Below, in pieces: positions 56,636-64,000 of a stretch of DNA of 64,000 bases. Numbering within the stretch: the first letter of the stretch is position 1; each line of letters begins with the position of its first letter. Source of the stretch: Chinchilla lanigera. Taxonomy: Eukaryota; Chordata; Mammalia; Rodentia; Chinchillidae. Location: contig NW_004955425.1 of the NCBI RefSeq assembly GCF_000276665.1, positions 25,543,196 through 25,607,195 on the forward strand, written 5' to 3'. The translations under genes and the position numbers were made by a program. The notes beneath the pieces were generated by a model, which was not told the origin of the DNA, did no database searches, and worked only from the letters and a program-made list of their open reading frames with translations.

Positions 56636-57450
56636 CTTGGTTACTTTTTTCTTGTTACTGAAACAAGATACCTGATGCCCAAAATTAAGGAAAGAAAGGT
56701 TTATTTAGCTCACAGTGTGTGGAGGTTTTAGCCCATACTCAATTGGCTCTGAGGCAGGGTGGCACACGGCAGAGGGCAACAGTTCATGGTGGCACCAATA
56801 GCCAAAGCAGCAAGAGCAAAAGGGGAGGAGTAGGGGTAAGCAGCCTCTTTTCTCTCTTACATATGTAAACTTTCCACCCAGGGTGGGTGTAGCACTCACC
56901 CTGGCCATCAATCATAAACTCTAAAAGCCTGCCCCATGGCTGCATGTGTCTTTGGGGGGACATCCAGACACAAACCATAACACACACACACATACACACA
57001 CACACGTACTAAAGGAGTTGGTTACACAATCATGGAGGCTGAAAAGTCCCACTAGACTATCCAAAAGCTGGAAAGCCAAAAAAAATCAGTGGAATGGCTT
57101 AGTTCAAGAAGTCCAAAGGCTCAGAACCAGGGAGGCTGACAGTGCAGCCCAGCCTGAGGTTGAAGGCCTGAGAGCCCCAGAGAGCCATTGTTGCAAGTCC
57201 AAGGTTACAAAGGCTACAAAACACTGGAGTCTGGTGTCCAAGTGCAGCAACGAGAAATACACCCTGTTCCAGAAGGAAGAGCCACAAAGCAAACTTCCTG
57301 TTTCTCCTGTCTTCTTTTCAGGACGCCAGTCAGTAAAACAGTGCTTGCCAACATTGAAAGTGGATCTTTCCCAGTCAATCCACTGACTCACTTAACAGTT
57401 TGTTCTGGAAACCCCACAGACACACCAACAAGTAATGCTTTATAAAGGTT
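56636..57450. mobile_element. Rodent LTR/MaLR-type repeats
   Basis: GTTACTTTTTTCTTGTTACTGAAACAAGATACCTGATG, then GAAAGGTTTATTTAGCTCAC is the same family as 24866-25170. After the second AC array, sequence such as CATGGAGGCTGAAAAGTCCCAC looks like another old LTR-associated repeat. Confidence 0.5.
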
Positions 57451-57949
57451 CTCCAGGCATCCCACAGTACAGTCAAATTGACAATGCAAAGTCACCATCA
57501 CACATCCCAACCTAGCAGTAATGAGATGCCCTTGTTTGCAAGGATGGTGTCAGATGAGAACTAAAAGAAGTTCAAAAATTTCACCACCGCCTAGCAGCAG
57601 TGAAGTTTCCCCTCCATGGCATCGTTGTAAGACCAAAAAAGTGTAGTGAGGCTCCACTGTCCTCATTTCAGGGAAGCTACCCTAGCCCAGTTCACAAAAG
57701 CTCTAGAAAGGGGCTGTGCTCCCACTGCTGCCCTGCAGTCACAAGATGCTCCCCATGGATGTCAACCATGGCTGGCTGTACAACTCGGACCTCCACCACC
57801 ATGTCACAGTAGTGAGGCAATTCCCTGGCTGCTCTGCATTGGTGCAGTGTCAGGGAGGCTGTTCGACAGGTGGTTCAGTAAAACCCAAGCTTCATAACAG
57901 GAAGCCCCAAATGTCCACAACTTAACCATGTGCTACCCAGGAAAATCTG

Positions 57950-58850
57950 AACTAGAGTGAGAAAATGAATATACAGCAACACCAAGATGAGAATTGTCTG
58001 AATTATTTGAACAGTCATAAAATCCTTAAGTAGCACTTATGAACAACATTGAAAGAAATTTTTAAAAAATGGCATCAGTAAGGAAATAGATACAAGGAAG
58101 AACAAAATGGAAATTTCAGAGCTAAAGAACACAGTGCCAGAATAAAGAGCATTAGTGGGTGGGATTAAAAGCAAAATGAAGAGGGAAGAAAAAAAAATCA
58201 TTGTGCTTGAAGGTGGAAGAACAGAAACACTAAACTGAAAAATTAGAGAAAACACACAACAAAATTAAATAGGGCTGCAGACATATGCGAAGATTATAAA
58301 GCAAAAGACAACATCTACTTTTCAGAATCTAAAAAGGAGAAAGAAGCTCAAAAGTTACTTAGACTAATGGCTGACGGTTTCCCATGTTTGGCAGTTGATA
58401 TAAATGCACACATTCAAGAAGCATAGTTCATTCCAGACAATGAACTCAAGGGAATACACATCAACACTCAGCACAGTCAAATTTATGAAAGTTAAAAACA
58501 AAGGAAAGTATCTTGAATGAAGAAAAAAAAAAGTGTACCTGTAGGGGAAAAATAAGTTACAGCAGATTTCTCCCTAGAAACTATGGGAGCCAAAACGAAC
58601 TATCAACCTAGAATCCTTTATTCAGTGAAATACCCTTCAGGAATAAAGGAGAAAAAAGACATTTTTCAGATGAAGAAAAGCAAAAAGAATTTGTCTCCAT
58701 TAGACCTACTCTGAAGTAATAACTGAAGGAAATTCTCTAAATGAAATGTTAACAAAAGGAATCTTAAAACATTAAGTAAAAAAATAGTAGAATTTAAATA
58801 TGGAAAAATATGGGTAGGTTTAAATATGGAAAAATATGGGTAGGTACAAT
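57950..58850 (+). mobile_element. Old L1/HAL1-like fragment
   Basis: An A-rich stretch with AACAAAATGGAAATTTCAGAGCTAAAGAACACAG, then TAGAAACTATGGGAGCCAAAACG resembles L1M/HAL1 sequence. It contains a two-copy 27-bp tandem (TTTAAATATGGAAAAATATGG) at about 58793-58846. Confidence 0.5.
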
Positions 58851-58885
58851 AAATTTCATATCTCTTGAAAAAATAAAAACAGAAA

Positions 58886-58960
58886 AGGCTGGGACATAGG
58901 TCAGTGCAGTGGCTCTGGGTTTGATCCCCAGTGCCATGAAAAAGCAAAACACAAAAAACT
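58886..58960 (+). repeat. Decayed ID SINE
   Basis: GGCTGGGACATAGGTCAGTG, then GGCTCTGGGTTTGATCCCCAGTGCC; the middle is shortened. Confidence 0.65.
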
Positions 58961-59307
58961 ACTGGCATATACTATGTTTGGGGTGAATTGTGTCTAAGTT
59001 TCTCTTTGTCTTTAATATCATGTGGTTATGACTATTACTTAGAAGATATATTTACATAGGGAAAATATTAGAATGAATATTAGGTTACTAGGTTGAAGTA
59101 TAGTCCAAGTAGAACTAATGGTGTGTTAGTTTTCTGTCACTGTGACAGAATACCTGATATAAGTCAAGTTTAAAAAGGTGTTACTGTGATGAAGGCAGCA
59201 TACTGAGCTTTCATGTTAGTGTTTTTATGGGTTCTCTTATGAGGACCAACCAGGCCAAATCAGTGGGTTAGTTTATTTGCTTTATCAAATTTAATTTAAA
59301 ATTTTCT

Positions 59308-59394
59308 TTTTTTTTTATTTTTATGCTTGGCATTAAATTCAGGACCTTGTGTTTGCCAGGGAGGTGCTGTGCCACTGAGCTATATCCCCAGCCC
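59308..59394 (-). repeat. ID SINE
   Basis: Antisense, with a T-rich tail. It lies about 110 bp upstream of the next ANKRD31 exon. Confidence 0.88.
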
Positions 59395-59507
59395 AAAAAT
59401 TTCTTGACCAGAGTTTGAAAACTTCATTAAGAATTTCTAATGCTTGGTAGTAGTGTCTTAAGACAAAAACAGATATATAGAGAGGTAACTAAAAAACTAC
59501 ATTGTAG

Positions 59508-59670
59508 GTAGCTGAGATACCACCACAACATGGAGGAAACTCTAATCAAAAAGATCAAACACAGAAGACTGCTTTGGGTGAAGCAAATAATGAAAAAATG
59601 AAAGAGTTGCTAAAATCTTATGGTGCTACCAAGACCAATAATGAAGATGATAATAATGCTGCAGTCACTG
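59508..59670 (+). CDS. ANKRD31: ANKRD31 exon, end of second ankyrin block (possibly decaying)
   Basis: 163 nt, phase 0 in and phase 1 out, donor ACTG|GTACGT. It reads VAEIPPQHGGNSNQKDQ, then KTALGEANNEKMKELLKSYG, matching the layout of 29542-29686. Compared with that exon (VAELLLLNGADP, KSALDEAKD), the helix Leu-Leu is Pro-Pro and the Asp before Glu-Ala is Gly. The acceptor ACTACATTGTAG lacks a good pyrimidine tract. The frame is open, so the changes are missense, not nonsense. They would be expected to destabilise the ankyrin helix. Confidence 0.8.
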
Positions 59671-61196
59671 GTACGTATGTCAGTATTACTTGCTATTTTA
59701 TAAGATGTATATCTTCGGTTAGAAAAACAAAATCTTTACAATTGTAGTATAAATTGCTTCAAAACTGAAGATAGATATTTCTTAAGTTCTTGAAAATCCA
59801 TTATGTTCTGTTAGAAATTAGCAATTTGATTTAATGTATAGGTCATATGATCCTATCAGGTTAGAGTTACATGTTGAAATGACATTTGCATCAATCATTA
59901 ATCAAACATGAATGTCCCTACCTTTGGGATTGAGATAGAGACTTAAACTAGGTAGATTAATTTACTTGTAGTGGGGCTAGAAAGGGGTGACATTATACTA
60001 ATACCTTTGCAACTAAGATTTTAGTACTTAAAAAATTTGTAATGATACATCTTTTGGGCTCATGCTGACTTTTTAAGAATAATGTTCTAATACTAGAATA
60101 TTTGTTAAGCAGATATATTATACTTGCATATATGAGTAATATGTATGATAGTAAAAAGACTATTTGAAGGTAATGCATAGCCAGGCAAAATATTACAGGC
60201 CTTTCTTTTTTTAGCAGTAGTTTACATTGCATTAATTGTTGAGGAAAGGCGATTGTTCTTCCTTTTTCCTCAAGCTTGAGGCTTTGCTCATAGAAGCAGC
60301 AGCTCAGCCTTTGCTATGAGGGAGTGTGCTAGGGGTGAGAACCCCTGGCACATTCTGCCCCTTCAACCTACTCCCCTCATTGCTCACCAACCTGTTAAAT
60401 TTTCAAGGGAGGAGTTACTGATATGACTAGACAAACCAAGGATATTCGCTGTGTAATATTTTAGTAAGCACTAGATCATGTGGCCAGGGTCAAAACTGGA
60501 AAAAGTTTCCTCTTTTTATTGCTTGCCACCTTGTACTAAATCTGTAGGGTCAGAGCCTTTCTTAGGGTCACAGCTACCTCTCTATCCCTCTTCCAAGCCT
60601 TACCTGAAAGAAAGTTCAGATCCAGTGATTCAGCTGACCTCATAGTATTAGAAAAACTTTGCATTTGGAGTTATTAAGACTCTGTTATAAAGTGCTATAT
60701 TTGTTCTCGCATGCCTTTTGTTTCTTGCATGTACATTTACTTGGTCAGATATCCCAGAAGGATGAGGGGTACAGAATAAATGATAATGTGGAGAAAGGGA
60801 ATCCATAACAGGGAAGGATTCAAGAGAACTTTATAGTCATCATAGTTAAGAGCATAGACCTGCAGTAAGATCTGGTTTCTACTAGCTGTGTGACGTTGGA
60901 AACTTCCAGAACTTCACTGAAGGAAGCCTCATTTTCTTCTGTAAAATGGATAGAATGAACTATTGACCTCAAAGGAAATTAAACAAGATGATTCACAGGG
61001 AATGTTTGCCACCTAACACATGGTAATACTCAGTAGGTGTCAGCCATAGTATTCAAATAGTAATAATAATGAGATGCTAATTAGCATTAAGATATAATTA
61101 TAGAATGAATTTATCCTTCTCATCCTGTCAACATTAAAACTGATAAAGCTAAATTTTTGTACTTCTTGCTCTACTTTCTAACTTTATTTTTTAAAG
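59671..61196. other. ANKRD31: ANKRD31 intron
   Basis: Contains a MIR at 60845-61060. 59671-60840 shows nothing recognised. Confidence 0.75.
60845..61060 (+). repeat. MIR
   Basis: TTAAGAGCATAGACCTGC, then TACTAGCTGTGTGACGTTGG, then CTTCTGTAAAATGGATAG, then CCTAACACATGGTAATACTCAGTAGGTG: full MIR order. Confidence 0.9.
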
Positions 61197-61312
61197 TAAA
61201 AAGTCCTACTGTTGGTTCAAAAAGATACAAACAGTGTTTTTGTGATGATGACAAAACTGTGGATGCACCTTCCCCTTCACACCAAGAAAAAGGAAGAGAA
61301 AACTTCCCTGTG
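61197..61312 (+). CDS. ANKRD31: ANKRD31 exon after second ankyrin block
   Basis: 116 nt, phase 1 in and phase 0 out, with a TATTTTTTAAAG acceptor and a GTG|GTGAGT donor. It reads VKSPTVGSKRYKQCFCDDDK then a polar, Ser/Pro-rich end. The frame is open and it joins cleanly to both neighbours, so the C-terminal exons keep their phases. Confidence 0.87.
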
Positions 61313-62164
61313 GTGAGTACAGTTGAAATTCCTTTATTCTTCAGTCTAGAAAATGTCATTCCTTGAGCCAGCCAGCCATTGGCTATTGGTGGCACTGTCT
61401 ATTTTAAGGACATGTAAGTTAACAATGTTTTTTGTCGTAAAAAAATTAAGATGCCATAATTGAACAGAATGAGCCAACAAGATATACTATGTGGTTAAGT
61501 CTCGGGTATCTGCATGGAATACAGAACTATCTGCTTCTGCTGACTTTAACACCTAATTTGAGTTGTTTGGCTGCTTTCCAACAGACACTGCCACTGTCAT
61601 CATGTATTTTCACTCCCTCTCAAAAGTGTCTGGGATAAGCAGTACATAGAAAAGACTCGAACCAAAGCAGAGAAAAGAAAACTGGGTTAGCTGTCCTGGA
61701 TCCCCTGTGATTTGTAGTAATACAGTTTTCTATGAAACTCATCATATAAAGGTAGATTTTTGCAAAAATACCCTAATGATTGCCCAATAAATTACATATT
61801 GAGATGGATACTCTCAGTTTGACAAAAAGAAGCAGTTTACTAGACACATGTTTGCTTGTAATCAAACAAAGATTATATGATTGCTTGTAATCATCAAAGT
61901 AAAGTAAGTACAGAGCCCTGTTGTACTTCAAGGAGGGTTTGAGGACCTATACATTTTAAAGATGAATATATTGAGAATTTATGAAAGGATAGATACTATA
62001 AGTCAATCCATCAGTGATCATTATTGATCATGATTGATCATTATTGATCATTCTATACCCCTCATCCTGTTTACCTAGCAATGTATAAGTCATACACACA
62101 TATAAAAACTGCTCCTGCCTGTAAGATTTCATTGTCTTACTGAGGAAATATAGACGACAGTATG

Positions 62165-62545
62165 CATATTGTTATGGTCTAGCTCTAAAGTGGCCCCCAG
62201 AAGTCTGAAGTGGTCAGAGATGGGGTCTTTGACAGATGTTGGATGATGGGAAGCTGTATTTATCATGAGATTAATCTGCTGATTGCTAAACATGGTGTTA
62301 GGAGAAAGGGCCTAGTTACAGGCAGTGGGTAACAGAGGGTGTGATCTGGGAGTGTGTTTTCTCATCCCCGGCTCTTCCCTTCTTTCTTCTTCCTGGCTGC
62401 CATGGACTGAGCAGCTTGCCTTGCCATGCCACTCTGCCATGCTATTTCTGCCTTGGAGCCAGTCATACCAGACTGAACCCTTTGAAATTGTGAGCCAAAA
62501 TAAATCTTTGTTTAAGTTTCAAGTGTTGGGTATTTTGTCCCCGCA
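62165..62545 (+). mobile_element. MaLR-like solo LTR
   Basis: Starts TTGTTATGGTCTAGCTCTAAAG and ends with GTGAGCCAAAATAAATC (polyadenylation signal) then TGGGTATTTTGTCCCCGCA. Same family type as 20670-21090. Confidence 0.75.
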
Positions 62546-62684
62546 AAGAAAAAGAAAGTGAATATATATGTATATATTTATAATACTAAATTACATAGCT
62601 CTGAAATTCTAAATTCTGAGAAAAGATAAATCAGTGTGAATTAGTCACAGGTTTCATATATGAAATGGGTTTTACATAATAATA

Positions 62685-62830
62685 AGCAGTGTTTATTGAG
62701 CTCTTACATTGTGTTAACATTGTCCTTACCATTCTATGTGTGTTGCTCATTTCAGGCATAGTGAAGGTAAGTAAGTTGCTGGAATTACCCAGATGGAAAG
62801 AGTTGGACACAGGATTACAACCAGGTGTCT
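62685..62830. repeat. MIR-like repeat
   Basis: AGCAGTGTTTATTGAGCTCTTAC, then GTAAGTAAGTTGCTGGAATTACCCAG; diverged. Confidence 0.55.
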
Positions 62831-63136
62831 GGATCTGGAGGGAACTCCGTGATTTTCTCTCACAACAAAGAGAGGGATCTGGGCAGTGTGAACTAAAGGT
62901 GTTCTAGGGAAGAAGAGAAGTATGAACACAGTAAGAAAGGGTGGAAATACATCCCATTATTAAGTTTGCTTTTTTTTTCAAATCTGCAATATTTATACAG
63001 TTTACACAAAACATGGTTACATTTTGAGCATATAGAGAATTCAGCATTTTTAGCAGTCATTCACTCTGTTTATCACTGGCATATTAGGGAGCACATCTAC
63101 CACCATAGTTAAGTTTCTAATATTTTTATCTGATAG

Positions 63137-63224
63137 CATCAGACCATCAGTGCCATTCTACAAGATATAGAGGAAAACCAAGAAAAGTTATTAGAGTTTG
63201 AAATAAGAAACTCTAAGGATGTGG
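63137..63224 (+). CDS. ANKRD31: ANKRD31 C-terminal region exon
   Basis: 88 nt, phase 0 in and phase 1 out, with a TATCTGATAG acceptor and a strong GTGG|GTAAGT donor. It reads HQTISAILQDIEENQEKLLE then FEIRNSKDV, likely helical. Open and undamaged. It lies toward the C-terminal part through which ANKRD31 is reported to bind REC114, though the binding segment itself would lie beyond this window. Confidence 0.87.
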
Positions 63225-63974
63225 GTAAGTATGTTCGCGTACTCAAGTATGGTGGTTTCAGGCATCAAGGGTCATTGCTACCTCATTGTTGAGGTATATG
63301 TTTATTTTAATTTTCTCAATGGCTGAAACAGTGGTCTCTTTATATGAGAATATTTAAGGCATCAGGAGTTGTCATTAAAGTCAGTGATTCAAACCAGTAG
63401 TTGTATAATTTTTAACAAAGATCTATATTCAAGATGGTATGAATAATTTGAAAGGCATTTAGAACCATGATCAAAGATAAGCAGCTACAGGTGATATGTT
63501 TAGATAAAGATATGACAAAAAGCGTAGGATGTGACTAGAGATGAGATTATGTTGCTTCTTGGCTCTTTAGCTTTACTCAGCTTCAGCAACCTTTAGAAAC
63601 AGATCAGAATTGCAGAGTGCAATGGTGACATGGGCAGAGAATATCCTCATACTTTTTAGATGAGCATATATACAAGCTAACCGTACAGGTCATGATTAAT
63701 CCACACTCCCAGAACTTAGTCAGTGGGGCAGAACGATTAGAATTTAGTGGGTTGCTCTTTCTTGGTGCATTGTTCTTACCTATACTATACCTTAGGGCAT
63801 TTCCTTAGAATTATGTAATTAAGTAAACCCTGATTTAGATATCTGGACCATTAATATTAGAAAAGTGAGTAGGTAATAATTACTTTTTAAAATCCAACAG
63901 TAGGACAGACCTGTGTGGCTAAGTAAAATTTGCTATCCTTCAATTAACTGACGTATTATTGCTATCTATCATAG
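63225..63974. other. ANKRD31: ANKRD31 intron
   Basis: 750 bp. No repeat or other feature recognised. Confidence 0.7.
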
Positions 63975-64000
63975 AACAATACATTGAAAAGATGTTGGAG
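63975..64000 (+). CDS. ANKRD31: ANKRD31 exon, cut by window end
   Basis: Phase 1 in after a TATCATAG acceptor. It reads EQYIEKMLE and continues past the window. It joins in frame to the preceding exon. Confidence 0.8.

Larger units (their letters stand above)
48456..59507. other. ANKRD31: ANKRD31 11 kb intron
   Basis: Contains ID elements, B1, L1 fragments, a Tigger-like MITE, a MER20-like hAT element and AC repeats, listed separately. 48460-49040, 49700-50360, 54990-55620 and 57460-57950 show nothing I recognise. A short imperfect ATGTATCTTTGTATCA tandem lies at 49405-49440. Confidence 0.75.
61313..63136. other. ANKRD31: ANKRD31 intron
   Basis: Contains a solo LTR, a MIR-like repeat and a small TGATCATTATTGATCA tandem (about 62017-62052). 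61320-62010 shows nothing else recognised. Confidence 0.75.

Noticed and set aside
1..64000. CRISPR array, bacterial operon or toxin system
   Set aside because: Introns, SINEs, L1 and ERVs make this a mammalian nuclear locus; no regularly spaced repeats of CRISPR type are present.

Overview
This is nuclear DNA from a mammal, almost certainly a rodent and probably not a mouse-like one. It carries about two dozen ID SINEs (tRNA-Ala-derived, heads such as GGGGCTGGGGATTTAGCTCAG), B1 and B1-dID SINEs, several L1 fragments, MaLR/MLT1-type LTRs, Tigger- and hAT-type DNA transposon relics and two wrecked class I endogenous retroviruses. The species cannot be named with confidence.

The host gene is ANKRD31 on the plus strand; only its middle is present. 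I find twelve supported exon segments plus one predicted 16-nt micro-exon. Their phases chain for the most part: 912-1054, 29542-29686, 39490-39542, 40379-41858, 42346-42516, 43884-43931 (3' end uncertain), 44598-44613 (micro-exon), 47217-47487 (broken), 48313-48455, 59508-59670, 61197-61312, 63137-63224 and 63975 to the window end. Two ankyrin blocks are encoded (912-29686 and 47217-59670), separated by a long linker that is mostly one 1480-nt exon. In mouse, ANKRD31 is a meiotic protein that acts with REC114 in placing DNA double-strand breaks.

The main observation is that the second ankyrin block looks disabled here. An ID SINE (47314-47440) sits inside the exon that opens this block, with a perfect target-site duplication; it shifts the frame and brings in a stop. 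The 3' end of the same exon is also out of phase with the next exon. The third repeat of the block has Leu-Leu changed to Pro-Pro and a weak-looking splice acceptor. The first ankyrin block and the 493-codon linker exon remain open. This suggests either recent loss of the gene or retention of a shortened or exon-skipped product. Splicing from 43931 straight to 48313 would keep the frame.

The 28.5 kb intron (1055-29541) holds a nearly full-length processed retrocopy of NCAPH2 on the minus strand (8439-10523). It has 13-bp target duplications, a lost start codon and one in-frame TGA, and it is inserted in LTR-like sequence. The same intron holds a minus-strand gammaretrovirus-like ERV with recognisable nucleocapsid, protease, RT, RNase H, integrase and Env remnants (about 11480-17600), an unidentified retroposed block and several L1 and DNA-transposon pieces. 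The 9.8 kb intron (29687-39489) holds a plus-strand ERV in which gag is joined directly to RNase H and integrase. The remaining introns are repeat-rich but hold no other gene that I can support.
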